11,912 bases of DNA from Dysgonomonas sp. (GTDB lineage Bacteria > Bacteroidota > Bacteroidia > Bacteroidales > Dysgonomonadaceae). The notes beneath the pieces were generated by a model. The model made no database searches, was not told the origin of the DNA, and saw nothing but the letters and a program-made list of their open reading frames with translations. The stretch lies in contig JASLEN010000459.1 of assembly GCA_030151105.1 (NCBI GenBank), positions 1 through 11,912 on the forward strand, in the 5' to 3' direction. The position numbers and the translations under genes were made by a program. This document shows, one piece after another, positions 1-9,400 of the stretch; the stretch's first letter is position 1; each line of letters opens with the position of its first letter.

Positions 1-1
1 T

Positions 2-358
2 CTAAACCATCCTAATATGCCAAAGGACTATATCCCCTATTGGGATCTTGATGCGCCTAAGATACCTAACGAACTGCGAGACGCTTCTGCTGCTGCAATT
101 ATAGCTTCTGGACTTATAGAATTGAGTCAATATGTTGATAAAGAATCATCAAAAAAATATCTTGATGTGGCTGAAACACAGATCAGAACATTGGCTTCGC
201 CAGAATATACTCCCAATTTAGGAGAGAATGGAGATTTTATCCTAATGCACAGCGTGGGCTCATTGGCTCATAAAACAGAAGTTGATGTACCTCTTACCTA
301 CACCGACTACTATTATGTAGAAGCACTTATGAGATTCAAAAAGTTATTGAACCAATAA
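2..358 (+). CDS. Glycoside hydrolase family 88 protein (unsaturated glucuronyl hydrolase), C-terminal part
   Basis: Only the last 118 codons are present. The frame is open to the left edge, so the ATG at 17 is internal and not a start. GH88 enzymes hydrate and cleave the terminal 4,5-unsaturated uronic acid from disaccharides left by polysaccharide lyases (glycosaminoglycans, pectin-like or other uronate polymers). The visible part carries typical GH88 C-terminal blocks: NHPNMPKDYIPYWDLDAP, then RDASAAAIIASGLIEL on an inner helix of the (alpha/alpha)6 barrel, then GSLAHKTEVDVPLTY followed by TDYYYVEAL near the end. The catalytic aspartates of the family lie upstream and outside the window, so activity cannot be judged. 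The stop is followed by a strong terminator, so this is the last gene of its transcript. The HTCS gene begins 160 bp downstream on the same strand. The family call is firm; the substrate is unknown. Confidence 0.88.
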   Translation, partial: LNHPNMPKDYIPYWDLDAPKIPNELRDASAAAIIASGLIELSQYVDKESSKKYLDVAETQIRTLASPEYTPNLGENGDFILMHSVGSLAHKTEVDVPLTYTDYYYVEALMRFKKLLNQ

Positions 359-386
359 CGTAGATTATTCTCAAATACAAACTGAT

Positions 387-431
387 AAAGAAGCATTTTG
401 AAGTATATATACTTTAAAATGCTTCTTTTTT
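387..431 (+). terminator. Rho-independent terminator after the GH88 gene
   Basis: GAAGCATTTT (390-399) pairs perfectly with AAAATGCTTC (416-425). The inner part, AAGTATATATACTT (401-414), is itself a perfect palindrome that lengthens the stem, with one G-T pair in between. Six T follow (426-431). The A run before the stem (387-389) would also pair with the T run, so it could work in both directions, but only the + strand has a gene ending here. Confidence 0.85.
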
Positions 432-518
432 GGTCTCTACAAAAAATATGGTTAGAAAAATAGAATGCAAGATAATTTTACTAAGTTTAAGATTCGAAGC
501 CTTAGTTCTCTAAATACT

Positions 519-3500
519 ATGAAAAAGATTCTATTTTTACTTTTAACTGCATTTCTATTTAATGCTGCTACTGCTACTGAGCTTTATTTTAAGCATCTTG
601 AAACCAAAGACAATGCTTCTCTTGCGTCCGCCATGTCTATATGTCAAGATGAGTTGGGCAATATGTGGATAGGAAATCGTGTACTCAACAAATTTGATGG
701 CGTTAATATTAAATCATACAAATTATTCGAGATCTTGAATAATAACAAATACATAGATGTCCAACAAATTTTAGGAAATGGACGTACTATTTGTATTCGT
801 ATTGGAGACGAACTAGTGTTGTACGATATGCAACATGACGAGTTTTATGCTACTGAAATTGATGTAAATTATATTTATGTAAAATCTGGTTCTCTATATT
901 TTTCGCAGAAAAACAAAATATACTCTTACGATATAGTCAGTAGGAAGCAAAGCGAAGTTTTGAAGATTTTTGATTCTAGTGTATATATTCAAACTTTTTT
1001 GCAAGATAGCCAAGATCGATTCTATTTGGGTACAAATAAGGGATTGTATATCCAAGAAAAGGAAGAAGAGATGAAGATGTCTATACCTCAAGTTGGTATA
1101 TCTGCCTTATTCGAAGATTCTCAGAAAAATATCTGGATTGGTACTACAAATGCTGGCGTTCGGGTAATACAGCATGACAATAATTCGATTCTAGAACTAA
1201 AGGAAAACATAACTACTCAGCATAACCTAGACCCTACTTGCAAGATACGATGCTTTAATGAAGATCAAAATTTTATATGGATAGGAACCTCTGCAGGTGT
1301 TATTTTATACTCCATGCAATCAGGGAAGTCTAAAATAATTCAACACAATGATTTCAAGACATATAGTCTAAAACACAACTCAGTCTATACTATCGTCAAA
1401 GACAAACAAGAAACAATGTGGGTTGGTACTTATTATGGAGGAGTGAGTTACTATAACCCTCAAATATCTCTTTATAATTTCTATGAATCAAATAATGCCA
1501 ACAAATCAATGCTTCATGGTCTCGTTGTTGGTAATATGGCAGAAGATGATGAAAACCTCTATATAGGCACAGAGTTGGGAGGAGTAAATATTCTCAACAA
1601 GAACGACCAAAGTATTGTAAGATATGATAACGTAAGTGAATACCTGCCTCACAACACAGTTAAATCCTTATATGCAGATTCCAAATACAATCAATTGATA
1701 ATTGGCACATATACAAAAGGTATTTTGGTAAAAGAGAAATATTCTAACGCCTTTCAACAAGTAGGAGATCATGTACTGTCCACTCCAACTCAAAAAATAA
1801 TATCTCTGCTGTTGCCTTATTCTGACAAATATATTCTGGTTCTTACACAAGCTGGCATATATAAGCTAGATAGAAAGACCTTAGAGATAAATAATTTATT
1901 TGACACGATGCCCTCTAGTCTCCAAGAATTAGGACTTATTAAGGTCATTGCCCTAGACTATCGCACAAACAGCCTCTGGCTATCATCCACTGACAAAAAC
2001 CTTCTGAAAATTGATCTTGAAACAGGAGATGTTCATGAATTTGAAGATAAAGCAGACCTATTAAAAAACTCTGTTATTGTTGATATAAAATGTAGTATCA
2101 ACAATAAAGTATATATTCTTACAACATCCAACTTGTTTGAATACGACAATACTAAAAATATTTTTGAGAAAAAGAATATCCCCCTACCCTTGTTTAGCAC
2201 CTATTTAAAACTTGGATGTTTGAGCTCTGGTCGAGTGATTATCACCTCTGAGAGTGGTGTCACATTGTTTGACCCCTATAATGAGAATTCTATTTATTTA
2301 CCTTTAAAAAACATTTCACCTCTAAAGACAATCAATAACAGTTGTGGATTGTATATTTCCAAAAAGGAACAAACTATATATATTGGAGGATTTGAAGGAC
2401 TTCTATCTATTACAGAAAAAGATATCATTGCGATAAACAATTCGCATAAAAATGCTTATCAACTATTTTTCACCTCCTTACACATCAATAATGAAGAAGT
2501 CGATTTGCGCTCTAAGCCTGAAATGATAAACGAAGATATTGCTTTTGCCAAGTCTATTAGTCTCAATTATAAACAAAATAATGTGAGTATTTCTTTTGCA
2601 TCTTCAGACTATATAAATACACACAATTCTGTGTATGAATACATGTTAGAAGGACATGATAATCGATGGACTAAAACAACCGATAATACGATCAGATACA
2701 CCTCATTGCCGCATGGAGAATATAAACTGATTTTACGAGAGGTACTTGATAACGATAAAAACACAAGCATTTCTTTATCAATTACACCTCCTTTCTATGC
2801 AACAACAATCGCATATCTCTGCTATGTCGTCTTATCAGTCCTATTACTAGGATACTTACTCAAATTTACTCAACGCAATCTCATTCTAAAAGCTTCATTG
2901 AGACTAGAGAAGAGAGAAAAGGAGCATATGGCTAAATTGAATAAGATGAAAATTGACTTTTTCACAAATATATCTCACGAATTAAGAACTCCTCTTACAC
3001 TCATTTCTAGCCAATCTGAGATGGGGCTCAAAGATGAGCACCTCTCTCAATCTATTCGAAATAGACTTCTAAAAACAAGAAAGTATATTGAAGATCTACA
3101 AGAATTGATAAATGAGTTAATGGACTTTAGAAAACTTGAAAGAGGAGAGCTACCTCTAAAAGTATCGAAGCAAAACATTACACCATTTCTTGAGAATATT
3201 TATCAATCATTTTATGACTATGCACAACAAAAAGAAGTACATTTCGATTTCATTTACACTACTGAGGCTATCTATGTCTGGTTTGACACACTACAGCTGC
3301 AAAAGGTAATTAAGAACCTATTGTCTAACGCATTCAATTTTACAAAGAAAAATGATAGTATTCTTCTCAAGTTGAAACAGCAAAAAAATTACGTAGAAAT
3401 TATTGTCGAAGACTCTGGAATTGGCATTCCTGAATTAGAACTTGAAAGAATATTTGAACAATTCTATCAAGTAGATAGTAACAGCTCTTCGGCGGGTATG

Positions 3501-4511
3501 GGCATCGGTCTTTCCTATAGTAAACAAATTATAGACCAGCATCATGGCAAAATCTTAGCTGAAAGCGAATTAGGTAAAAGAACACGCTTCACAATCAAAT
3601 TATTGTTGGGAAAAGAACATTTTACAGAATTGGAGAAAGATCAAAAATATGCTATTGCTACCAATCTCAATATTATTGATTCTCCCCAAATACTAGAGGA
3701 CGAAGAAGAAGATAAACAAAACGAAATATCAGAAAATATAAAACCACACATCCTTATAATTGAAGATAATGAGGAACTTACAAATATACTCTATGATGCA
3801 TTTAAGTCAAACTACAATGTAACCATAGCTTATGATGGACAAAGTGGATGGGAGAAGGCGCTACAGAATAAGCCAGATATCATACTTTCTGACGTTTTAC
3901 TACCGTTATTGAATGGATTAGAATTATGTAAAAAACTGAAGACACATCTCATGACTTCTCACATTCCAGTTGTATTGATAACTGCACGTTCATCATTTGA
4001 CCAAAATATAGAGGGGCTACTATATGGAGCTGATGATTATATTACCAAACCTTTCAACTTGGAACTATTATTGTTAAAGTGTAATAATCTCGTAAAAATG
4101 AGACAGAAAACAATTACAAGTCAAGCTTTGGATAGCAATGAGTACATTCATTTAACCACTAGCGAAGCCAATCAAATATTTATAAAAGAAGTAACTGAGA
4201 TCATTGATAAAAATCTGACCAACCCGAAATTCAATATTAACCTCTGGGCATCTGAACTAAATATAGGAAGAACTAAATTATTTGATAAAATAAAAGCCAT
4301 CACAGGCTACACACCCAATGAATATCTGTCCATTATCAGAATGAATAAAGCAAAGATCCTCCTTATTAAGGAACCAACTTTAAATGTTTCTGAAGTTGCA
4401 TATAGCTTAGGATTTTCGTCTCCTGGATACTTTATTAGAGTTTTTAAAGAACAGTTTGGAATCACACCTCTTCAGTACAGATCAGGAAATAGCACAGCAG
4501 ATATTCAATAA
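519..4511 (+). CDS. Hybrid two-component system sensor-regulator (HTCS), one-protein signalling chain
   Basis: HTCS proteins sense a nutrient breakdown product in the periplasm and activate polysaccharide utilization genes. An ATG at 465 is in frame, but the ATG at 519 starts directly with a signal peptide (MKKILFLLLTAFLFNAATA), so I prefer it; this gives 1330 aa, the usual HTCS size. Domains in that numbering: beta-propeller with repeated W/YIGT-type blade motifs (about 49, 169, 206, 254, 301, 348, 394, 487, 621); Y_Y_Y domain about 690-756; one membrane helix about 762-784; HisKA with FFTNISHELRTPL (phospho-acceptor H820); HATPase with N937 (N box), D965 (DSGIGIP) and the GMGIG loop at 993-997; receiver with D1083, phospho-acceptor D1125 (LSDVLLP), T1155 and K1177; AraC-type HTH about 1221-1320. 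All key phosphorelay residues are intact. The first propeller blade is degenerate (WIGN). Likely targets are the nearby susCD genes and possibly M81; the ligand is unknown. Confidence 0.95.
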   Translation: MKKILFLLLTAFLFNAATATELYFKHLETKDNASLASAMSICQDELGNMWIGNRVLNKFDGVNIKSYKLFEILNNNKYIDVQQILGNGRTICIRIGDELVLYDMQHDEFYATEIDVNYIYVKSGSLYFSQKNKIYSYDIVSRKQSEVLKIFDSSVYIQTFLQDSQDRFYLGTNKGLYIQEKEEEMKMSIPQVGISALFEDSQKNIWIGTTNAGVRVIQHDNNSILELKENITTQHNLDPTCKIRCFNEDQNFIWIGTSAGVILYSMQSGKSKIIQHNDFKTYSLKHNSVYTIVKDKQETMWVGTYYGGVSYYNPQISLYNFYESNNANKSMLHGLVVGNMAEDDENLYIGTELGGVNILNKNDQSIVRYDNVSEYLPHNTVKSLYADSKYNQLIIGTYTKGILVKEKYSNAFQQVGDHVLSTPTQKIISLLLPYSDKYILVLTQAGIYKLDRKTLEINNLFDTMPSSLQELGLIKVIALDYRTNSLWLSSTDKNLLKIDLETGDVHEFEDKADLLKNSVIVDIKCSINNKVYILTTSNLFEYDNTKNIFEKKNIPLPLFSTYLKLGCLSSGRVIITSESGVTLFDPYNENSIYLPLKNISPLKTINNSCGLYISKKEQTIYIGGFEGLLSITEKDIIAINNSHKNAYQLFFTSLHINNEEVDLRSKPEMINEDIAFAKSISLNYKQNNVSISFASSDYINTHNSVYEYMLEGHDNRWTKTTDNTIRYTSLPHGEYKLILREVLDNDKNTSISLSITPPFYATTIAYLCYVVLSVLLLGYLLKFTQRNLILKASLRLEKREKEHMAKLNKMKIDFFTNISHELRTPLTLISSQSEMGLKDEHLSQSIRNRLLKTRKYIEDLQELINELMDFRKLERGELPLKVSKQNITPFLENIYQSFYDYAQQKEVHFDFIYTTEAIYVWFDTLQLQKVIKNLLSNAFNFTKKNDSILLKLKQQKNYVEIIVEDSGIGIPELELERIFEQFYQVDSNSSSAGMGIGLSYSKQIIDQHHGKILAESELGKRTRFTIKLLLGKEHFTELEKDQKYAIATNLNIIDSPQILEDEEEDKQNEISENIKPHILIIEDNEELTNILYDAFKSNYNVTIAYDGQSGWEKALQNKPDIILSDVLLPLLNGLELCKKLKTHLMTSHIPVVLITARSSFDQNIEGLLYGADDYITKPFNLELLLLKCNNLVKMRQKTITSQALDSNEYIHLTTSEANQIFIKEVTEIIDKNLTNPKFNINLWASELNIGRTKLFDKIKAITGYTPNEYLSIIRMNKAKILLIKEPTLNVSEVAYSLGFSSPGYFIRVFKEQFGITPLQYRSGNSTADIQ

Positions 4512-4519
4512 CTATCTAT

Positions 4520-4556
4520 AAAAAATGCCCTATTAGCAACTTACTAACAGGACATT
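4520..4556 (-). terminator. Terminator of the M81 gene, in the convergent gap
   Basis: Arms 4524-4536 and 4544-4556 enclose a 7-nt loop. On the + transcript two positions would be A-C mismatches and no T run follows. On the - transcript the same two positions become G-U pairs, giving a continuous 13-bp stem, and the A run at 4520-4525 becomes a six-U tract. The asymmetry shows that it serves the - strand gene. No separate terminator for the HTCS gene is evident in the 67-bp gap. Confidence 0.75.
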
Positions 4557-4578
4557 AATCATTTATAAAACAGAATTT

Positions 4579-6123
4579 TCATTCACCAACAAAAGGAACT
4601 AATCGAGCCTTTAGGTCTGGTGTATCCATTTCTTTATCAAATGGATACATTGGTCGTTGGATGCGTTTATACGGAAGACTCAGCAAGTCTTGATTTACAC
4701 CACCCAGCGTTAATGCCATCATCCAATCTGCTTGTGCCTCATATAAACTAGGCTCTAGATAGCCAATCTTAACAACTACAATATCTGTTTCACTAGCAGT
4801 TAATCCATGTTTTGCAAACTCGCTAACTGTATGAAAACCTTTTCTTACTTCAGTCACAATAACAGAGATTTCTCCAACCTTAACAACAACTTCTTTATTA
4901 TTAGGATTATCTTCATAAATAGAAGTTACTATACCAGATAGTTTTACAGGAGGTGCATATCGATGATCTACTAGTGCTCCTGCATGTCCTTCAACTTTGT
5001 TGCCTACACCTGCCTTTATTGCTTTCTTCACAAACTCCTTGTCGGGAATAGACGCATAAATAAGTGATTTACCATTTGCTTTAAACTCTGGTCTCTTCAA
5101 TAATTCGGTCAATGTCCATGTCACGTCTCCTGCTCCACCAGCTGTAGGATTGTCACCCATATCGCTAATAAAGAAAGGTTTTTTATCACTTACAACAGCT
5201 TTCGCCAGACACTCCTCTAACCTAGCTGTAGGCGCTACAAAATCGAATTTATGTCTCACACTCCAAAAATGATGTGCTAAATATTCAGAACTGCGAACAA
5301 CCATTTCTCTATCATCGCCTGTAACCATCACAGTTGCGTGATTTCTAGGTTCGTCAGCCCATGCATATCCAATCCATATTGCAGCATCTATAATACCCTC
5401 TTGCGCCGTTACTGGCTGCACAGCTGCATACAATGATTTCGCAGGCTCTACACGTGTACTCGTTTGTTCGCCAGGTAATAAGATAGGCACAGGAATCCAT
5501 GCTTTATATTTTGGTCGCCCTTTTCCTGATTCTATTCTATCCAATAGATTAAGAATCGATCTTTCTCGAGACTCCATCGCATCTTCATGTGGAGCCATTC
5601 TATAACATGTGATTAGGTCAGTATTCTCTGCCAATCTCCAAGATACGTTTCCGTGCAAGTCCATACAAGTAGATATCAGAGCATCCTTACCTATAACTTC
5701 ACGAACTCTAAGTATAAAATCTCCCTCAGGATCATCCATCCCCACCACACTCATTGCACCATGAATAATAAATGCCAAAGCATCGTAAGGGGCATTTGCT
5801 TTCAACTGATTTAAAATTTGAGTTGTCAAACTCTCATAAGTTTCTTTGGTAATAGCACCACCAGGAGTAGCACCTGCCACCATAGTTGGAACCCACTCAG
5901 CTCTATCACGCAAGGGACTACCATCATTAAAGAATGGATAAACTTGAAACAGTTTTTCTCCAGAATTTTTTCTAAATGCATCTTCTTCCGTGATAGCTGG
6001 AGAAAATGTACTAGATTCTATTCCTATTCCTGCAATTGCAATTTTAGGTTTCTTCTGAACTTGTGCCTGAATCAAGCATCCTATCATGAGTAGGGATGTA
6101 AGTATTAAAATACGAGTTTTCAT
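4579..6123 (-). CDS. Exported M81-family (MlrC-like) metallohydrolase
   Basis: A 514-aa protein of the M81 family, whose best-known member is microcystinase MlrC, a zinc peptidase that cuts linearised microcystin. The N-terminal MlrC domain runs from about 27 to 305. Likely metal ligands are visible and intact: E36 (GIGIESSTFSP), H121 (FIIHGAM), D155 and H157 (CMDLHGN) and H179 (RMAPHED). The 34-2-22 spacing of the last four agrees with my recollection of MlrC. The C-terminal MlrC domain carries DMGDNPTAGGAGD at 321-333 and GNKVEGHAGALVDHRY at about 374-389. The N-terminus is a secretion signal: hydrophobic stretch 5-18, with either signal peptidase I cleavage after A20 or a weak lipobox ending at C16 (MIGC). 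The enzyme should therefore act in the periplasm or on a membrane. It is divergent from susC and convergent with the HTCS gene. The family is well supported; the substrate is not, and a non-peptide amide is possible. Confidence 0.88.
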   Translation of the reverse strand: MKTRILILTSLLMIGCLIQAQVQKKPKIAIAGIGIESSTFSPAITEEDAFRKNSGEKLFQVYPFFNDGSPLRDRAEWVPTMVAGATPGGAITKETYESLTTQILNQLKANAPYDALAFIIHGAMSVVGMDDPEGDFILRVREVIGKDALISTCMDLHGNVSWRLAENTDLITCYRMAPHEDAMESRERSILNLLDRIESGKGRPKYKAWIPVPILLPGEQTSTRVEPAKSLYAAVQPVTAQEGIIDAAIWIGYAWADEPRNHATVMVTGDDREMVVRSSEYLAHHFWSVRHKFDFVAPTARLEECLAKAVVSDKKPFFISDMGDNPTAGGAGDVTWTLTELLKRPEFKANGKSLIYASIPDKEFVKKAIKAGVGNKVEGHAGALVDHRYAPPVKLSGIVTSIYEDNPNNKEVVVKVGEISVIVTEVRKGFHTVSEFAKHGLTASETDIVVVKIGYLEPSLYEAQADWMMALTLGGVNQDLLSLPYKRIQRPMYPFDKEMDTPDLKARLVPFVGE

Positions 6124-6157
6124 AAATAGAATAAATTAAAATAAAATAGTATTTAGG

Positions 6158-6188
6158 TAAATGTAATAGTTTTAACAATAAGTGACAA
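6158..6188 (-). promoter_or_regulatory. Candidate promoter of the M81 gene
   Basis: On the - strand, TACATTTA (6158-6165) differs at one base from the Bacteroidota -7 consensus TAnnTTTG. A TTG (6186-6188) lies exactly 20 bp upstream, the usual -33 spacing. The transcript would start near 6150, about 28 nt before the ATG. Single-base departures from the box are common in AT-rich DNA, so this is tentative. Confidence 0.35.
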
Positions 6189-6247
6189 TTATTGGATCGT
6201 AATTTCTAAAGAACATAATTCATAATTAGAAAAACTCAACATAGAAA

Positions 6248-6313
6248 TCAATTTAAATCTAGATATCAATGAGTTATTCACAAAAGCTAAAGAGAGTATT
6301 CAATTTAAATTTA
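6248..6313. repeat. 14-bp direct repeat pair, possible regulator operator
   Basis: TCAATTTAAATCTA (6248-6261) and TCAATTTAAATTTA (6300-6313) match at 13 of 14 positions. Their starts are 52 bp apart, close to five helical turns, so both copies would face the same side of the DNA. The second copy starts 80 bp upstream of the susC -7 box. AraC-type regulators such as the HTCS output domain often bind direct repeats. The role as operator is inferred. Confidence 0.4.
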
Positions 6314-6379
6314 TTAAACAAAGCCCATAAATATGTTAATAAACATCAATATATATATCTAAACAATAAATTAATATTT

Positions 6380-6387
6380 TAGCTTTG
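6380..6387 (+). promoter_or_regulatory. susC promoter, -7 box
   Basis: TAGCTTTG matches the Bacteroidota primary sigma factor -7 consensus TAnnTTTG exactly. It would start transcription near 6393 and leave a leader of about 75 nt before the susC ATG. No TTTG or TTG stands at the normal -33 distance (that stretch reads ATCTAAAC), which fits a promoter that needs an activator, here plausibly the HTCS. Confidence 0.6.
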
Positions 6388-6405
6388 CATACGTACTATC
6401 AAAAC

Positions 6406-6425
6406 AATCATGATCTTATATGATT
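6406..6425 (+). promoter_or_regulatory. Small hairpin in the susC leader
   Basis: AATCAT (6406-6411) pairs with ATGATT (6420-6425) around an 8-nt loop, inside the predicted 5' untranslated leader. It is short and AT-rich, so it is weak, and no function can be assigned. Confidence 0.2.
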
Positions 6426-6469
6426 TATAATTATTACCTTTTATCTAATTATTAATAAAATTTAACGCA

Positions 6470-9400
6470 ATGAAGACAGAAAAGAAGATGTCTTACCTCA
6501 ATTTTTGGAAATATGGGCGAGGACTAATCTCAAGTTTGCTAATCGTGGTTTGTAGCACAATGAGTGCCAAGCAATCTGAAGTGTTATCGCACACACAAGC
6601 CAAAATTGAAGTGAAAGGAACTGTAACTGACGAGACCAATACTCCAATGATTGGTGTAACGGTACTTGTGGAAGGCACTAATACTGGAGCCACTACCGAC
6701 ATTGATGGTAAGTACACCGTCATTGTTTCGAGTGAAAATGCAGTTCTTGTGTACTCATACTTAGGTTATGAAACACAAAAACAAAAGGTGGGAGCCAGAA
6801 GAGTTATCAATATCTCGTTCAAAGAGGATGCCACTGCTCTAAATGAGGTAGTAGTTACTGCTTTAGGAATGGAGCGTGACAAAAAAGCACTTGGATATGC
6901 CATGACAGAGCTAAAGGGTGATGACTTGCTAAAATCAAACACCGTAAATCCCATCAACGCATTACAAGGAAAAGTAGCAGGAGTACAAATTAACATGGGA
7001 TCTGCAGGTCCTCAGTCTGCTCAACGAATGATTATAAGAGGGAATACATCTCTCACAGGAAAAGATCAACCTATTTTTGTTATTGATGGTATTATTATTG
7101 AAAATGAAAATTCAAGAGATGCTGACAAAGGCAGTCGAGATTTTGGTAATCAATTGAAGAACTTAAACTCCGACGATTTCGAGACAGTATCAGTTCTTAA
7201 AGGAGCTGCAGCAACAGCCCTTTATGGTTCTAGAGCCTCCAACGGAGTAATTTTGATTACAACCAAAAAAGGAAAAAGAGGAGAAGGTATAGGAATTAGT
7301 GTAACACATACTCAACAATGGGAAAAGCTGTACAAAACTCCTAAATATCAGAATGAATTTGGAACAATAGGACAAATTTCGGATTGGAACTATAAACCTA
7401 ATGGAGAACAAATAAGAGAAGTAGGCTCTCCTGGTAAAAGCTTTGGAGCTCCATTTGATGGTAAACCCTACCAAGCTGGTACTGGTAGTTTTACAGGACC
7501 ATATCAAGCCTATGAAAACAATGCAAGAGACATGTACAGAACAGGGAGATATGAAAATACAAACGTTGCTATTTCTGGAGGATCGGAGAAAGGTGCATTT
7601 CGTGTATCATATTCCAATATGACTAATAAGGGAATGACATTCAACAACAAATTTGATCGTCACAATATTGCGTTGAACGCTTCACAAGATATTAGTAAAT
7701 ATTTGACAGTGGATGCAGGATTTACATATGTAAAAACAGATACACGTAACCCAACTTATCAAGGAGGAGACAAGTCTCCACTTTACGATTTTTCTTACAG
7801 AGTACCACGTGAATACAATACTAAGTATTGGATGCAAGACAAAAGATATATTAATGCTTTGGGCGATGGATACAATGATGAAGATCCTTTTGGATATTCA
7901 AGTATTTTGTTTGATTTATTAGAAAATAACCAGCTTCAGAAAGAAGAAAACTATAGAGCAAACATCACAATGACATTTAAAATTACAGATTGGTTGAAAC
8001 TTGTGGGAAATGCTGATATGAATAGACTATACAGTACGATGGAAACAAAAGTCTTTGCTACAGAAAAAGATTCTTATGGAGGCTCAGCATATAAATTGCA
8101 TGAAGACAAAAATCTACAGCAAAAAATGAATGCTATGCTAATGGGAAATAAAACATTTGGTGATTTTAACCTTGCAGGCACATTTGGAGTAGAACGTTGG
8201 GATGCTAGAAAATCATATCACAATTCGCAAACAAATGGAGGACTTAGAGTTCCTGGTAAGTTTGAACTAAACAACTCAAACAATGATCCTACCACTTCTG
8301 CATATTCTAATATCCATAAAAAAAGAATAAACTCTATTTTTGGAATGATCAATACGAGCTGGAAAAATCAATTATATTTAGATCTTACGGCACGCAATGA
8401 CTGGTCCTCAACTCTTATATATGCTGATGGTAGTGGAGAGTCTTCTTACTTCTATCCTTCAATTAGTACATCATGGTTACTTACTGAAACATTAAGATCA
8501 TCATTGCCCGAAAAAATATCATTTTTCAAGGCCAGAGCATCTTATGCCGTTGTAGGAAGTGATACAGATCCATATACGATTACAAATCCAGGGACATACA
8601 AATATCAAGGCTCGTACAAAAATGATTACTTCGGAGGTGGTAATGTTCCATATTACAACTTCATAAATAAAGCAATTGTAGAAAAACCTCTACGCCCTGA
8701 AAAGCAATATGCAATGGAATTCGGAGTAGATTACCGCATGTTCAATAACATGCTAGGATTAGATCTAGCTTATTATAAAACAAATACTAAAAATCAGATT
8801 ATTACAGCACCAATGTCTCCTGAATCTGGGCTTACAAGAAGAACATTTAATGCTGGTGAAGTACAAAACCAAGGTATAGAGTTGGCTATAACGGCTGAGC
8901 CTATCAAAACAAAAGATTGGTTTTGGGATATGACATTCACTTTCACCAAGAACTGGAGTAAAATTAAATCATTACACCCCGAGGTGCCAACTTATACTTT
9001 AATTGATGGATTAGAGACAGCCATCGTAGCTGCTCCAGGAAGTCCATATGGTGATATTGTATCTACAGCAGCTTATAAACGTGATGAAAATGGTAATAAG
9101 CTAATTGATAGTAAGGGGTACTTTATACGTTCAGGTGAAGCAGTAAAAATAGGAAACATGCAGCCTAAATTCTTATTAGGATTTAATTCCAGTGTAACAT
9201 GGAAGGATTTAACGTTAGGTGTTATACTTGATGCACGTGTAGGTGGAGATTTATTTTCTGGATCATATAATTATGGGATGAGTAGTGGTACACTAGCAAG
9301 CTCATTATTTGGACGTACTGAAAAATATGGTGGATTACCTAGAACCTTTGAAGAAAATGGCATAGAACGAACTGTTTATGATGGAGTTATTCCTGACGGA

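Larger units (their letters stand above)
6124..6469. other. Divergent control region between M81 and susC
   Basis: This is 346 bp of very AT-rich sequence with no credible coding frame. Besides the promoter candidates and direct repeat listed separately, it holds an inverted repeat TTTCTAA/TTAGAAA (6203-6209 and 6226-6232, 16-nt spacer), a short dyad ATGTT-AATA-AACAT (6333-6346), and TAAACA three times (6315, 6340, 6360). In such AT-rich DNA the last three may be chance. As the only gap between two divergent genes of the locus, it is the natural binding place for the HTCS regulator. Confidence 0.6.

Noticed and set aside
473..489. TAATTTTA and TAAGTTTA, one base off the -7 consensus, upstream of the HTCS start
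   Set aside because: Neither has a TTG at the -33 distance, and such near matches are frequent in this AT-rich DNA. Position 482-489 would suit a start at 519, but the evidence is too thin to call a promoter.
5818..6093. 91-residue open frame on + opposite the M81 gene
   Set aside because: It lies wholly inside the M81 coding region on the other strand and its translation has no family-like features; M81 has clear motifs there.
6281..6289. Minus-strand TAGCTTTTG as a second M81 promoter
   Set aside because: It has one T too many for TAnnTTTG and lies about 160 bp from the gene; the candidate at 6158-6188 fits better.
6333..6346. ATGTT-AATA-AACAT dyad as a repressor site
   Set aside because: The 5-bp arms in AT-rich DNA are expected by chance; it is recorded only within the control-region entry.
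6590..6610. Possible antisense RNA promoter at the start of susC, as known for some PUL-linked small RNAs
   Set aside because: The only minus-strand match, CAATTTTG, lacks the first T of the consensus and no terminator structure accompanies it.
7190..7507. 105-residue open frame on - inside susC
   Set aside because: It is a shadow of the susC plug and barrel region, with low-complexity translation and no own control signals.
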